Positions 35,389-45,109 of a stretch of DNA of 64,000 nt are shown one piece after another. Under the pieces are notes generated by a model. The model saw only the letters and a list, made by a program, of their open reading frames with translations. It did no database searches and was not told where the DNA came from. The DNA comes from Ensifer sp. IC4062. Lineage in GTDB: Bacteria > Pseudomonadota > Alphaproteobacteria > Rhizobiales > Rhizobiaceae. A program made the translations under genes and the position numbers. Each line of letters starts with the position of its first letter. Position 1 is the stretch's first letter. The stretch lies in the NCBI RefSeq assembly GCF_020193575.1, contig NZ_JADYVD010000005.1:113956-177955 (forward strand), in the 5' to 3' direction.

Positions 35389-35756
35389 CGACTTCACTTT
35401 TCTTCTTTCAACGAAGGGATGACCAATGCTCACTATACACTACGCGAGGCACGCGTGGCGCCAATTTCTTGTGAGCGCAGTTTGACTGGTGCACCCAGAA
35501 ATCCTCTTCGCCCAAGACGAACGCGACAGGGCCATTGCTAGCCTCTTCACTGGCTTACTTTCCCCTCGCAAAGGACAGTCGCTGAGGTGCGGCTGTTGTG
35601 CCAAGGCGTAAGCGGCGATCATGGCCTATTGATCGCCCGCCCGCTTGGTATTTCTTCCCGATGCCCCGCTTCGCCACTTTTAGCGCGTTTGTGGTTTTCT
35701 AAGGTTTCCAGTTTTCCATGGAAAACGGCCTCGTAAACGTTTGATTTAAAAGGAAA
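35389..35756. other. 368-bp intergenic stretch without a convincing gene
   Basis: A 60-codon minus-strand frame (35440-35622) has no recognisable similarity. The right third is AT-rich with 'gttttccatggaaaac' (a short palindrome at about 35711-35726), just downstream of the tRNA gene and possibly part of its transcript end. Confidence 0.4.
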
Positions 35757-35832
35757 TGGTGGGCCCGGAGGGACTCGAACCCCCAACCAAGCGGTTATGA
35801 GCCGCCGGCTCTAACCATTGAGCTACAGGCCC
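35757..35832 (-). tRNA. tRNA with CAU anticodon, probably tRNA-Ile2
   Basis: A 76-nt cloverleaf with encoded CCA. The acceptor stem is GGGCCTG/CGGGCCC with one T-G pair; the D-arm is GCTC-AATGGTTA-GAGC; the anticodon arm is GGCGG-CTCATAA-CCGCT; and the T-arm carries TTCGAGT. The anticodon CAU would read Met, or Ile AUA after lysidine modification. The GGGCCTG acceptor stem resembles rhizobial tRNA-Ile2 more than elongator Met as I recall them, so Ile2 is the preferred call. Confidence 0.85.
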
Positions 35833-35985
35833 GTGCCGGTCATCTGCCGGTTGACCGCGAACCAATGGTAATTCGCGGCTCGCAATGGCTCTAGCGGAAA
35901 ACCTTTTTGACGACAAGCCATTGCCGCAATGCCTACACAATCGATAAGCAAGAGTTCGGCATAAAACAACCGGAGAGAAATAACC

Positions 35986-36771
35986 ATGATTTCTACACGC
36001 ATCGCCCGCACGGTTCATGTCGCTGCCATGGCCGCTGCCTTTGCCGGCGCTTTTGCGGCCGCTGCCGTGGCGGCTGACGGCGACGGCACAAAGAGCGGCG
36101 CCAACACGCGTCCCGAGGGCATCCGGGGCCGGCAGGCGCTCATCAAGGTCTCCGGTGAGGGCCGCGCAACCGCAGCGCCCGACATGGCGATCGTGCAATT
36201 GAGCGTCGTCAAGGATGCCAAGAGCGCGCGTGAGGCGCTCGACGCAAACAACAAGGCGATGGCAGACGTGCTCTCGGCACTCAAGCAAGGCGGCATTGCG
36301 GAGCGCGACCTTCAGACCAGCGGCTTCGCCATCAACCCGCAATACCACTACCCGCAGGGCACCGACGGCAGCAACCGGCCGCCGGAACTCATCGGCTATC
36401 AGGTCGTCAACGGCGTCACCGTGCGCGTGCGCGATCTAAGTAATCTCGGCGAGGTCCTCGACAAGTCCGTGACCCTCGGCATCAACCAGGGCGGCGGCAT
36501 CGAATTCACCAAGGACAAGCCCGACGAAGTCATCACCGAGGCCCGCAAGGCGGCGGTCGCCGACGCGATCGTCAAGGCGAAGGTCCTGGCGGAGGCGGCC
36601 GGCGTCTCGCTCGGCCGGCTGATCGAGATTTCGGAACAGGCTTCCCGCCCGGAACCGGTTCCGATGGTGCGCACCATGGCCAAGGAATTCGCCGCCGATG
36701 CCGTTCCGATCGCGACCGGCGAAAATGCCTACAACGTCACCGTCAATGTGACCTTCGCTATTGAGCAGTAA
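35986..36771 (+). CDS. SIMPL-domain (DUF541) periplasmic protein
   Basis: A 261-residue protein with a signal peptide (about residues 1-30, ending 'AAAVAA') and the SIMPL fold: 'ALIKVSGEGRATAAPDMAIV', then 'VLSALKQGGIAERDLQTSGF' and 'AEAAGVSLGRLIEISEQ'. The best-known relative is the Brucella 26-kDa periplasmic immunogen (BP26/Omp28), which assembles into channel-like oligomers. Its physiological role is unclear. A terminator-like hairpin follows at 36906. Transcribed singly. Confidence 0.88.
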   Translation: MISTRIARTVHVAAMAAAFAGAFAAAAVAADGDGTKSGANTRPEGIRGRQALIKVSGEGRATAAPDMAIVQLSVVKDAKSAREALDANNKAMADVLSALKQGGIAERDLQTSGFAINPQYHYPQGTDGSNRPPELIGYQVVNGVTVRVRDLSNLGEVLDKSVTLGINQGGGIEFTKDKPDEVITEARKAAVADAIVKAKVLAEAAGVSLGRLIEISEQASRPEPVPMVRTMAKEFAADAVPIATGENAYNVTVNVTFAIEQ

Positions 36772-36905
36772 TGCGTTACTGCATCCCCCAAATCGAAATC
36801 GATTTCGGGGAGGCAGTAAATTCAAAGTGCTACGGCGACTTTTGCGCATCCGATTGGACGCGCGGCGCTGCAGGCCCGGCGCGGAGAGGATACGCCGCCA
36901 TAGAC

Positions 36906-36939
36906 AAAGCCCCGGCGATTTGCATCGCGCGGGGCTTTT
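36906..36939 (+). terminator. Rho-independent terminator after the SIMPL gene
   Basis: AAAGCCCCG (36906-36914) pairs with CGGGGCTTTT across a 15-nt loop, ending in a T-run on the plus strand. It could also serve the minus strand because of the A-run on its left. Confidence 0.7.
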
Positions 36940-36949
36940 CGAATCAAAA

Positions 36950-36974
36950 GCCCCTCACGGTTTCCGTGAGGGGC
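36950..36974 (-). terminator. Rho-independent terminator for the minus-strand gene at 37018
   Basis: GCCCCTCACGG-TTT-CCGTGAGGGGC is a perfect 11-bp stem. On the minus strand it is followed by CTTTT, and it lies 44 bp past the stop of that gene. The two back-to-back hairpins insulate convergent genes. Confidence 0.75.
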
Positions 36975-37017
36975 ACATTTCCGCCGGCCGGGGAAGACGG
37001 TGCGGAAATCCGGCAGC

Positions 37018-37407
37018 TTACCAGCGGCCGATCACCGGGCATCCGCGCACATTCGCGAAGATGATGGTTTGGCGGTAACCGTGGCGGCGGCCCTCGACGA
37101 TAACCTTGCGCCGCGCGACATTGGCGACATGGGCCCGGCGTAGACCGAGATCACGTGCCTTTTCAACGGCAAGCCACCGGTCACAACGGCCGCGGCGCTC
37201 ACCGTCCCAGCGGGGGCGATCGCGGCGCCAGTCGCGGTCGTAGTCACGGTAGTAGTCACGGTCGTAATCACGGTACTGGACATCGACGCCGCGCGGCGAG
37301 CCGAACTCGAATATCAACGATTCAGCGGAAGCCGTGGTGGCTGCACTCGCAAGACCGGTCAGCCCGATGACGGCAGCAACCGCGGCATTGACGAGGAATT
37401 TTCTCAT
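37018..37407 (-). CDS. Small exported protein with an Asp/Arg/Tyr repeat region
   Basis: A 129-residue protein. A signal peptide (residues 1-28, ending 'TTASAE') is followed by a run of YRDYDRDYYRDYDRD-type repeats (about residues 44-60) and a basic C-terminal half with three to four Cys or aromatic positions ('RGRCDRWLAVEKARDLGLRR', 'FANVRGCPVIGRW'). Similar small envelope proteins with such repeats are seen in Rhizobiales but have no assigned function. The start follows 'ccggagaaacgct'. It has its own terminator at 36950. Confidence 0.7.
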   Translation of the reverse strand: MRKFLVNAAVAAVIGLTGLASAATTASAESLIFEFGSPRGVDVQYRDYDRDYYRDYDRDWRRDRPRWDGERRGRCDRWLAVEKARDLGLRRAHVANVARRKVIVEGRRHGYRQTIIFANVRGCPVIGRW

Positions 37408-37655
37408 AGCGTTTCTCCGGTATAGCGAAGGGTTCAAAACTGGCGATTACCGCTCTCGACGATGAGCCAACTATAGTCCGGATAAACTGAACGCTACCGG
37501 AACCCTCCGTTCATGCGCTGTTCATGTTGGTGACCCCCATGGATGAAACGGCAGCAAAGCGATTCGTTCGCTTCCGGCCACGCCGCCACACCTCCGCCGC
37601 GGATCCGATCCAAGCAGGAAAAACACAGAGACATTCAGTACGTTACGCGGACGAA

Positions 37656-38060
37656 TCAACCCGCCAATTCCCGTTCGAAGAAGCGGAGATTGCGATAGTG
37701 GCTGAGGCGCGTGATGGCGCCATCCTCGATCTCGAAGATGAAAACGCTCGGAATGGCGTAGATCTGGCCCGAGGCCTCGGGAAAGCCCGGCATTGTCTTG
37801 CGATAGGTGCCGCGTGCGGTCATGTCGGCGGCGACCCGCTGCCCGAAGGCATCATGCATCAGCACGATATCGCCGAACGTCTCGTCGAAATGGCTGAGAT
37901 AGTTCATGATCCAGGCCCTCAGCGGACCGACGCCCACGGTTCGCTGGCCGGTGAGCGAATCAAGCGCGACGTCCTCGTCGACGAGGCGGGAAAGCGCATC
38001 GAAATCGCGGCCGTTGACGGCCTCGATGAAACGGCTGGCGATGGTCTGCGCGTCTGTCAT
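37656..38060 (-). CDS. NTF2-like / SnoaL-fold protein
   Basis: A 134-residue protein with the cone-shaped NTF2 pattern: an N-terminal helix 'IASRFIEAVNGRDFDALSRL', then 'VDEDVALDS', and alternating strands ending 'YRNLRFFERELAG'. Such folds serve as ketosteroid isomerases, polyketide cyclases or plain ligand carriers. The ATG at 38060 is favoured by 'agggaaagacg' immediately before it, over the ATG at 38087. No catalytic residue set can be assigned. Isolated gene; the region to its left up to 37407 (about 250 bp) shows nothing. Confidence 0.72.
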   Translation of the reverse strand: MTDAQTIASRFIEAVNGRDFDALSRLVDEDVALDSLTGQRTVGVGPLRAWIMNYLSHFDETFGDIVLMHDAFGQRVAADMTARGTYRKTMPGFPEASGQIYAIPSVFIFEIEDGAITRLSHYRNLRFFERELAG

Positions 38061-38135
38061 CGTCTTTCCCTGCAGCTGTGTGGTCACCTACTGTAGCGCA
38101 GAAAGTGGCCGGCGCAGAACTCAGTTGAGCGCCGA

Positions 38136-38558
38136 TCACGCGCCAAGGTGCAGGACGACTTCGCGCCGGTGCGGGCGATCGCGATGCTCGAACAGATAGA
38201 GCCCCTGCCAGGTGCCGAGCATCATTCGGGCACCGCTTACCGGGATGCCGAGCGAGACCTGCGTGAGCGCCGCCTTGATATGCGCCGGCATGTCGTCCGG
38301 TCCCTCCTGGGTGTGCATGATCCAGCGCATCGAAGGATCGGAGGACGGCGGCACCAGGCGACCGAAGAACTCGCTGAGATCACGTCTTACATCCGGGTCG
38401 GCGTTTTCCTGGATGAGCAACGAAGCGGACGTGTGACGGACGAACACGGTGAGTAGTCCCTCCGCGACGCCTGTTTGCCGCACAAAATCGGCGGCCGCAT
38501 CGGTGAACTCATAGAGTCCCTGGCCACGGGTGGCGATGGTGATAACAGTCTGCGGCAT
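38136..38558 (-). CDS. YjbQ/UPF0047-family protein
   Basis: A 140-residue protein of the YjbQ family: 'LLTVFVRHTSASLLIQENAD', then 'EGPDDMPAHIKAALTQVSLG' and 'GTWQGLYLFEHRDRPHRREV'. The conserved His and Asp/Glu residues surround a putative active site, and some members show weak thiamine-phosphate synthase activity. The start follows 'cgggaagagccgc'. The family is found in all domains of life and its true substrate is unsettled. Confidence 0.87.
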   Translation of the reverse strand: MPQTVITIATRGQGLYEFTDAAADFVRQTGVAEGLLTVFVRHTSASLLIQENADPDVRRDLSEFFGRLVPPSSDPSMRWIMHTQEGPDDMPAHIKAALTQVSLGIPVSGARMMLGTWQGLYLFEHRDRPHRREVVLHLGA

Positions 38559-38694
38559 TGCGGCTCTTCCCGAGTGGCGGCGAAACACATCCTCGAAACC
38601 AATTTAGGAAAAATATCCAAGAGTTCAAAATTCAGCGCCTACGGAAGAGCAAAATGGCGGGAGCCGACTTTGCCTGCCGTCGGCCCCTGCCCCG

Positions 38695-39048
38695 TTATAG
38701 CTCCAGGAACGGTTCGAAGCCTCCATAGATCATCCGCTTGCCGTCGAAGATGGACTTCCATTCGTCACCCTGAAGCCGCGGATCAGCTATGACCTTGGCA
38801 ACGATCGCATCACGATCCTCGCGCGACGCATAGATGACCCAGGAGAAGACCACCGTCTCGTCCTCCTTCGCCTGCACCGCACGCGGAAAGGACGTCAGTT
38901 CTCCATAGGGTACGTCGTCTGCGAGGCACTCGACGTAGTTGAGCGCACCGTGTTCCTTCCAGACGTCGCCTGCCCGGCGTGCGAGCGCCTTGTAGTCCTC
39001 GACCTTAGCATTGGGCACGGCGACGAGAAAACCATCAACATAGGCCAT
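38695..39048 (-). CDS. DUF1428-family protein
   Basis: A 117-residue protein: 'YVDGFLVAVPNAKVEDYKAL', 'ALNYVECLADDVPYGELTSF' and 'VVFSWVIYASREDRDAIVAK' match the DUF1428 family of ferredoxin-like dimeric alpha-beta barrels, often called RNA-signal-recognition-like or 'YbaA'. Function unknown. The inner ATG (39048) is used because 'aggagg' lies 8 nt before it; the ATG at 39054 would overlap that site. Confidence 0.82.
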   Translation of the reverse strand: MAYVDGFLVAVPNAKVEDYKALARRAGDVWKEHGALNYVECLADDVPYGELTSFPRAVQAKEDETVVFSWVIYASREDRDAIVAKVIADPRLQGDEWKSIFDGKRMIYGGFEPFLEL

Positions 39049-39224
39049 GTTCATCTCCTCCTATTTGGCTGGACAGGCAAAGGACGATCGAAGCAGAAAG
39101 GTTCCGACTGCCAATGATGATTTTTCATCATCTTTGCCCGGCAGCGACCAAGCGAAGGTCAATTATTATCGGGGACCGGTTGATCGGGGGCGGCGCGCAA
39201 CAATGCGGAGCGGAGCGCGCTTGG

Positions 39225-39794
39225 CTACGAACCGCAGCCGCGCAGTTGCTGCGCGTATAGCGCCGCCATGCCAGAGGCGCGCTTTGCGCCTGTCTGCGCC
39301 GTTTGGCTCCAGTTGCCGCGCGCGTAGCCGCCATGGCCGTGATAGTAGGCAATGTAGAGCCGGTAAGGGTCGTTGAGCGCGATGCCGTTCTGCTGGTGAC
39401 TTTGATTGTGGTACCAGGCGATGAAGCGGATTGCGTCGGCGAAATCCGTTCGGCGCGCCGTCCAGCGCCCGGTTTCTGCCTGGTAACGCGCCCAGGTACC
39501 ATCGAGCGCCTGCGAATATCCATAGGCGGAGGAGACACGCGTCCAGGGAATGAAGCCGAAGAGCTTTGTACGTGGCGGCCTTGCATTGTGCCGGAAACCA
39601 GACTCCGTATAGATCGTCGCCATCAGCACCGGCACCGGCACGCCGTATTCGCGCTCCGCCGCATAGGCAGCCCGGCGCCAATTGTTGAAAAGACCATCTC
39701 GCTGCTCGAAAACCGCGCAGGCGTTCCGGGTGTCCTTCGGCACCGTTCCGCAGCCGGCCAGCAACAGGAGGACGACGACAAAAACGCAACGCAT
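39225..39794 (-). CDS. Lipoprotein lytic transglycosylase-like protein
   Basis: A 189-residue lipoprotein: the lipobox LLLAGC puts the lipidated Cys at residue 15. The soluble domain has the lysozyme-like catalytic Glu in 'ATIYTESGFRHN', plus 'GYSQALDGTWARYQ' and 'AYYHGHGGYARGNW', the family-1 SLT pattern. It probably cleaves peptidoglycan glycan strands from the inner face of the outer membrane. It is short compared with MltC or EmtA, so it may be a minimal version. Divergent from the DUF2066 gene at 39865. Confidence 0.85.
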   Translation of the reverse strand: MRCVFVVVLLLLAGCGTVPKDTRNACAVFEQRDGLFNNWRRAAYAAEREYGVPVPVLMATIYTESGFRHNARPPRTKLFGFIPWTRVSSAYGYSQALDGTWARYQAETGRWTARRTDFADAIRFIAWYHNQSHQQNGIALNDPYRLYIAYYHGHGGYARGNWSQTAQTGAKRASGMAALYAQQLRGCGS

Positions 39795-39864
39795 CGCGGA
39801 ACCTCTCGTTTGCGAGAGATTGATAAAGCGTAAATCTTAAGGATCGGTTTTGAGGCGAAGTTGA

Positions 39865-40692
39865 ATGACCGCCAGAATGACAGCCGTCTTGCCGTTTTTC
39901 GTCATCCTTGCCGGAGTGATCTCTTCAAGCATGACGCGGCCCGCTAACGCGCTGGATCTATACGTGAGCGACGCGATCGTCACCGGCACCGGCAAGGAAA
40001 ATCGGGAAATCAGATTTCGCGAATGCCTGCGCGAAGTCCTCCTCAAGGTCTCGGGCAATCAGCGTGTGCTTGCCGCACCAGCGCTCGCGCCACTCCTTGA
40101 ACGCTCCGGCAGCTTCGTCGCGTCCTTTGCCTATCGCGATCGGCTCGAAGGTATCCCGATCCACGACGAACAGGGCACCTACGACCGACCGCATGACCTG
40201 ACCTGTCGTTACGAGCCGGCAACGATCGACCGGCTGCTTGACACGCTCGCAAGCAGGCCATGGCCGCAGCCGCGCCCGAAGATTGCCGTCCTCCTCGCTG
40301 TCCACGACCAGAAGCGCAGCTTCATACTGACAAGCGATGGCGACGAGAGCCCCTACATGGCCGAGTCGCTCGCCGCCGCGACCGTACCTCTCGCGATTGA
40401 AGCAAGGCTGCCGGAGCGGGAAGCGGTTGCGCAGGAAAAGCTCGGCCTTAACGTCCTGTCGAGCGAACGGGCGGCGCAATTGGAACGGCTGGCGAAGAAG
40501 ATCGGCGGCGATGCCGCGCTCGCCGGTACGATTTCCTGGAGCGACGAGGCGCTCGGCTGGATTGCCGACTGGCAACTGGACAGCGCCGAAAAGACGCATC
40601 GGTGGCAAATCCGCGGCGTCAGCTTCGACGATGCCTTTCGCAACGCGATCCGCGGCGCGGCGCAAATCCTGTCGGGCAACGGCGAGCCGTGA
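39865..40692 (+). CDS. DUF2066 exported protein
   Basis: A 275-residue protein with an N-terminal signal sequence (to about residue 30, 'MTRPANA') followed by the DUF2066 opening 'LYVSDAIVTGTGKENREIRF', with 'ALREVLLKVSGNQ'-type phrasing (here CLREVLLKVSGNQ). In many proteobacteria this family sits beside purM or dnaA-regulator (hda) genes, but here it stands alone. Its function is unknown. Followed by a bidirectional terminator at 40771-40805. Confidence 0.8.
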   Translation: MTARMTAVLPFFVILAGVISSSMTRPANALDLYVSDAIVTGTGKENREIRFRECLREVLLKVSGNQRVLAAPALAPLLERSGSFVASFAYRDRLEGIPIHDEQGTYDRPHDLTCRYEPATIDRLLDTLASRPWPQPRPKIAVLLAVHDQKRSFILTSDGDESPYMAESLAAATVPLAIEARLPEREAVAQEKLGLNVLSSERAAQLERLAKKIGGDAALAGTISWSDEALGWIADWQLDSAEKTHRWQIRGVSFDDAFRNAIRGAAQILSGNGEP

Positions 40693-40770
40693 CGCAGATA
40701 GCCCTTCCACGCGTCGACTGCATCTCAGTCAATCGCAAGATGGAAGTCACCGCCCGGTATCGACATCGAA

Positions 40771-40805
40771 ATCATCTCACCGTTTCGATGAAACAGTGAG
40801 ATGAT
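40771..40805. terminator. Bidirectional terminator between convergent DUF2066 and GYD genes
   Basis: A 16-bp stem with one mismatch (40771-40786 against 40790-40805, loop GAT). 'caaacttttt' follows on the plus strand. It sits midway between the two convergent stops. Confidence 0.75.
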
Positions 40806-40828
40806 CAAACTTTTTGAAGCTAAGCGAT

Positions 40829-41122
40829 TTAGCCGAGTGTGCCGATCAGTTCACGATAGGCGGCCTCCGGAAATGCCTTCAATGTGCGGGTCCGCACATT
40901 ACCGTTCATCCCAAGCGTCAACGCAAACCGTGCGGCAACTGCATCATCGGGCGCTTCGCAGACTGCGACCATGTCGTATTCGCCCATCGTGAGATAGAAT
41001 TCTTTGAAGGACCCGCCCATTTCGGAGAGCACCTTCTTGGCCGCATCCAGCCGCTTCGGAGACTCGCGTACATTCCTGATACCCTGCTCGGTCCAATTGA
41101 GAAGCACGACATAAGTGGTCAT
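40829..41122 (-). CDS. GYD-domain protein
   Basis: A 97-residue GYD-family protein of ferredoxin-like fold: 'YVVLLNWTEQGIRNVRESPK' and the name-giving region 'EFYLTMGEYDMVAVCEAPDD'. GYD proteins form small dimers or trimers; function unknown. The ATG at 41122 has 'ggggaggtgtgag' before it, much better than the longer frame start. Lies downstream of rpoD on the same strand but behind the rpoD terminator. Confidence 0.83.
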   Translation of the reverse strand: MTTYVVLLNWTEQGIRNVRESPKRLDAAKKVLSEMGGSFKEFYLTMGEYDMVAVCEAPDDAVAARFALTLGMNGNVRTRTLKAFPEAAYRELIGTLG

Positions 41123-41137
41123 CTCACACCTCCCCAC

Positions 41138-41177
41138 AGAGCATCCCGCTTCCGGATGAAAGCGAACAAAATGCTCT
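41138..41177. repeat. AGAGCAT...ATGCTCT interspersed palindrome
   Basis: Seven-bp arms AGAGCAT and ATGCTCT around 'cccgcttccggatgaaagcg', similar in architecture to the element at 14218. It lies in the 343-bp gap between GYD and rpoD, which contains no gene. Confidence 0.4.
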
Positions 41178-41414
41178 GGATTCAAAGGACTCGCGGGATG
41201 AGGAAAATTGTACGCGGTTTTCCGCCCGCATCCCGCTCTAACTCATTCGCGCGCCGATGATGCGTTCATCGCATGGGCGCTCTTGGCTCGCACCCGCGGT
41301 GCGTCCTCCCCAGCATCGTGGGCCCACTGCAAGCCGCAAAGTATAATCCCGTGGTCATGGGCGAACAAGCGCGGCAGCAACAGTGTGCGTCCGCAAAAAC
41401 CGGAGAGGCTGCAC

Positions 41415-41443
41415 AAAAAAGCCGGGCGCGAAGCCCGGCTTTT
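41415..41443 (-). terminator. rpoD terminator
   Basis: On the minus strand, AAAAGCCGGGC-TTCGC-GCCCGGCTTTTTT: a 7-8-bp GC stem followed by six T residues, 23 bp after the rpoD stop codon. Confidence 0.85.
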
Positions 41444-41465
41444 CGACGTCTTTATGGCGCTTAGC

Positions 41466-43526
41466 TTAGCTGTCGAGGAACGAACGCAGCTTGCGCGACC
41501 GGCTCGGATGCTTGAGTTTTCTCAGCGCCTTCGCTTCGATCTGACGGATACGTTCGCGAGTCACCGAAAACTGTTGACCGACCTCTTCGAGCGTGTGGTC
41601 CGTGTTCATGCCGATGCCGAAGCGCATGCGCAGAACACGCTCCTCGCGCGGCGTCAGCGAAGCGAGAACGCGGGTCGTCGTTTCACGCAGGTTCGCCTGG
41701 ATGGCGGCGTCAATCGGCAAGAGCGCGTTCTTGTCCTCGATGAAGTCGCCAAGGTGCGAATCTTCCTCGTCACCGACCGGCGTTTCGAGCGAGATCGGCT
41801 CCTTGGCAATCTTCAGCACCTTGCGCACCTTCTCGAGCGGCATGGCGAGCTTTTCGGCCAATTCCTCCGGCGTCGGTTCGCGACCGATCTCGTGCAGCAT
41901 CTGGCGCGAGGTACGAACGATCTTGTTGATCGTCTCGATCATGTGCACCGGAATGCGGATCGTACGGGCCTGGTCAGCGATCGAACGGGTGATCGCCTGG
42001 CGGATCCACCAGGTGGCATAGGTCGAGAACTTGTAGCCGCGGCGGTACTCGAACTTGTCGACCGCCTTCATCAGACCGATGTTGCCTTCCTGGATGAGAT
42101 CCAGGAACTGTAGTCCGCGGTTCGTGTACTTCTTGGCGATCGAAATGACGAGACGCAGGTTGGCCTCGACCATTTCCTTCTTGGCGATGCGCGCTTCGCG
42201 CTCGCCCTTCTGGACCATAGAAACGATGCGGCGGAACTCGGCGATTGAAATGCCGGTCTCAGTCGCGAGATTCTGGATCTCCTGGCGAATATCCCGAATC
42301 GTCTGGTTCTCGGCCTTAGCAAACTCTTTCCAGCCCTTGCCGGCGAGATTGCTGATCGACTTCATCCAGTTCGGGTCGAGCTCGGCGCCCGAATACTGTT
42401 CCAGGAACGAGTCGCGCTTGACGCCGTAGGATTCGGCAAGGCGCAGCAGCCGGCCTTCGTTCTGCATCAGGCGCTTCGAAATGTCGTAAAGCTGCTCGAC
42501 CAGCGCATCGATGCGGTTCTGGTTGAGCGACAGCGACTTCACCGCCTTGATCAGCTCGTCCTTCAGCTCCTTGTAGCGACGCTCCTGCGCCGGCGACAGC
42601 GTGCCGGTCGCGGCAAGGCGTGCTTCCACCTGCTGATCCTGCAGCTTGCGGAGCTTCTTGTAGGTCTCGGCGATGATATCGAGCGTTTCCATCACCTGCG
42701 GGCGCAGTTCCGCTTCCATTGCGGCGAGCGAGAGGTTCGATTCATCATCGTCCTCTTCTTCTTCCTCGGGCGGCTGGCCATCGCCACCGACATTGGTGAT
42801 GTCGTCGTCATTGGCCGCGGCCGCGCGCGTCTTGCGCACCTTTTCCTTCTCTTCGGCGGCCTTCCGGTCAGCCTCGATCTTTTCCGGGCTCTGGAACTGC
42901 GGAGCAGCCTTCGCCTCGGGACCGGAATAGGTCGTTTCGAGATCGATGATCTCGCGCAGAAGCGTCTGACCTTCGTTCAGTTCGTCGCGCCAGATGATCA
43001 GCGCCTGGAAGGTAAGCGGGCTCTCACAGAGACCTGCAATCATCGTCTCGCGGCCGGCCTCGATGCGCTTGGCGATCGCAATTTCGCCTTCGCGGGAGAG
43101 AAGTTCGACCGAACCCATCTCGCGCAGATACATGCGCACCGGATCGTCGGTTCGATCGGTCGGTTCCTTCTTCTTGCCGGTCGCAAGTGCAGTGCCGCCA
43201 GAGGTCGTGAGTTCACCGCCCTCGCCGTCGCCATCATCGCCACCGTCTTCGTCGTCGCTGCCGCCGGCAGCTTCCTCGGCTTCTTCATCTTCGATGACAT
43301 TGATGCCCATGTCGGAGAGCATGGCCATCGTGTCTTCGATCTGTTCGGAGGTGACTTCCTCAGACGGCAGGACCGAGTTAAGTTCGTCCATCGTCACGTA
43401 GCCGCGCTTCTTGGCGGTCTTGATCATCTTCTTGACAGCGTCGTCGGAAAGGTCGAGAAGCGGGCCGTCCGGAGCGCCTTCGCGTTCAACGTCTGCTTCT
43501 TCGTTTTCTTTGACTTTTGTTGCCAT
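41466..43526 (-). CDS. rpoD: RNA polymerase primary sigma factor (sigma-70)
   Basis: A 686-residue housekeeping sigma factor that directs RNA polymerase to -35/-10 promoters. Region 1.1 is '[20 protein letters not shown]', region 1.2 '[20 protein letters not shown]', and region 2 includes '[20 protein letters not shown]' and '[20 protein letters not shown]'. Region 4.2 ends '[20 protein letters not shown]'. The acidic Asp/Glu-rich spacer (about residues 75-105) and the long non-conserved insert after region 1.2 are normal for alphaproteobacteria. It is single-copy in type and serves as a chromosomal marker for this window. Confidence 0.97.
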   Translation of the reverse strand: MATKVKENEEADVEREGAPDGPLLDLSDDAVKKMIKTAKKRGYVTMDELNSVLPSEEVTSEQIEDTMAMLSDMGINVIEDEEAEEAAGGSDDEDGGDDGDGEGGELTTSGGTALATGKKKEPTDRTDDPVRMYLREMGSVELLSREGEIAIAKRIEAGRETMIAGLCESPLTFQALIIWRDELNEGQTLLREIIDLETTYSGPEAKAAPQFQSPEKIEADRKAAEEKEKVRKTRAAAANDDDITNVGGDGQPPEEEEEDDDESNLSLAAMEAELRPQVMETLDIIAETYKKLRKLQDQQVEARLAATGTLSPAQERRYKELKDELIKAVKSLSLNQNRIDALVEQLYDISKRLMQNEGRLLRLAESYGVKRDSFLEQYSGAELDPNWMKSISNLAGKGWKEFAKAENQTIRDIRQEIQNLATETGISIAEFRRIVSMVQKGEREARIAKKEMVEANLRLVISIAKKYTNRGLQFLDLIQEGNIGLMKAVDKFEYRRGYKFSTYATWWIRQAITRSIADQARTIRIPVHMIETINKIVRTSRQMLHEIGREPTPEELAEKLAMPLEKVRKVLKIAKEPISLETPVGDEEDSHLGDFIEDKNALLPIDAAIQANLRETTTRVLASLTPREERVLRMRFGIGMNTDHTLEEVGQQFSVTRERIRQIEAKALRKLKHPSRSRKLRSFLDS

Positions 43527-44041
43527 TTATTCGTCGCTTTCCTTGTCGCAACCAACGTGCGCCTAGTGCCAATGCCGCTTCGTGGTTCGGGCGCCGCGCA
43601 CCCGCAACCGAATCATTTCCCCTGACGTAACGGGATGATGTTTAATTCCTGATTAACCACGACAGCGATCGCGGTTGAGCGGCAGGCTTCGACAGCCCTG
43701 CCACTGAAACGTCTCAGGCATGATTTTCCTATCCGCCGTACCGTGTCGCCATTTCTGCTTGAAATGGTGATTCCCAGAATTTTTGATCCCGTCAAGCATT
43801 TCCGGTGAAAAACCGCGTAAATCGGCAAAAAACGCTTCTCCGCGGGTTTTTGCGCTGTTTATCAGCTTTCGCTCAAGATGTAGGAGCGGTCAAAAAAAAG
43901 ACAAGGGTGGCGCCGGTTTTCCGGAGACCGAGGTCAGGAAGGCGGCCGCTTGAGCAACCTGCCGCCCGCCTTATCGTGAATGCGAGACCCAAGTTCGACT
44001 TGCAAATCGACCGTCCGTGGTGCCCCGCCGGCTCGCGATCG
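43527..44041. other. 515-bp region upstream of rpoD, no gene seen
   Basis: Holds the rpoD promoter and leader on the minus strand and the 3' end of tdh transcription. The longest plus-strand frame here is antisense to tdh further right and carries no domain. No strong terminator or RNA gene was recognised. 'ggtcaaaaaaaagacaaggg' at about 43889 is A-rich but unpaired. Confidence 0.5.
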
Positions 44042-45076
44042 CTACCAGTCCATCACCACCTTGCCGGAATTGCCCGACCGCATCGCCTCGAACCCCTCGC
44101 GGAAATCGTCGATGCCGATCCGGTGGGTGATGACCGGCGAGAGGTCCAGCCCGCCCTGGACGAAGGCGATCATCTTGTACCAGGTCTCGAACATTTCGCG
44201 GCCGTAGATGCCCTTCAGGTTGAGCATCTTGAAGATAACCTTGTTCCAGTCGATCTCGAAGCCGGCCGGCGCGATGCCGAGTATGGCGATCTTGCCGCCA
44301 TTGTTCATCTTGTCGATCATGTCGCGGAATGCCGGCGCCGCGCCCGACATTTCGAGACCGACGTCGAAACCTTCGGTCATGCCGATCGCACGCATCACGT
44401 CAGCAAGATTTTCCTTGGACGCATCGACGACATAGTCGATGCCGACCTTGCGGGCGAGTTCGAGACGCGTCGGGTTGATATCGGTGATCACCACCTTGCG
44501 TGCGCCCGAGCGCTTGGCGACAAGCGCACCCATGATGCCGATCGGTCCCGCCCCGGTGACGAGCACGTCCTCGCCGACGAGATCGAAGGAAAGGGCCGTG
44601 TGGACGGCGTTACCGAATGGATCGAAGATCGCGGCGATCTCATCCGGCACATCGTCGGGGATCGATACGACATTATATTCCGGGATGCAGACGAACTCAC
44701 CGAAGGAGCCCGGACGATTGACGCCGACGCCAAGGGTGTTGCGGCAGAGGTGCCCCCTACCCGCCCGGCAATTGCGGCACTTGCCGCAGACGATGTGGCC
44801 TTCGCCCGAAACCCGTTCGCCCACGTGATACTTGGTGACCGCGGAGCCGACTTCGGCGATCTCGCCCATGAACTCGTGGCCGACGACCATCGGCACGGGG
44901 ATCGTCTTCTGCGCCCACTGGTCCCAGTTCCAGATGTGAACGTCCGTGCCGCAGATCGCCGACTTCTTCACCCGGATCAAGACATCGTTGGGGCCTACTT
45001 CCGGCACCGGAACCCGCTCCATCCAGAGCCCGACTTCCGGCTTCGTCTTGACCAGCGCCTTCATCATGTTCGTCAT
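44042..45076 (-). CDS. tdh: L-threonine 3-dehydrogenase
   Basis: A 344-residue zinc-dependent, NAD+-using dehydrogenase that oxidises L-threonine to 2-amino-3-oxobutyrate. The catalytic zinc region is '[18 protein letters not shown]' with '[10 protein letters not shown]', structural-zinc Cys lie in '[15 protein letters not shown]', and the Rossmann motif is '[17 protein letters not shown]'. It is 33 bp downstream of kbl on the same strand, forming the two-step threonine-to-glycine pathway. ATG at 45076; an internal ATG pair at 45067/45064 is an alternative. Confidence 0.95.
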   Translation of the reverse strand: MTNMMKALVKTKPEVGLWMERVPVPEVGPNDVLIRVKKSAICGTDVHIWNWDQWAQKTIPVPMVVGHEFMGEIAEVGSAVTKYHVGERVSGEGHIVCGKCRNCRAGRGHLCRNTLGVGVNRPGSFGEFVCIPEYNVVSIPDDVPDEIAAIFDPFGNAVHTALSFDLVGEDVLVTGAGPIGIMGALVAKRSGARKVVITDINPTRLELARKVGIDYVVDASKENLADVMRAIGMTEGFDVGLEMSGAAPAFRDMIDKMNNGGKIAILGIAPAGFEIDWNKVIFKMLNLKGIYGREMFETWYKMIAFVQGGLDLSPVITHRIGIDDFREGFEAMRSGNSGKVVMDW

Positions 45077-45109
45077 CGCAAGATCCTCACTCGCCCCTCA
45101 CATAACTCT

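Noticed and set aside
43613..43828. 71-codon minus-strand frame upstream of rpoD
   Set aside because: Lies in the rpoD leader region and shows no recognisable family or good start.
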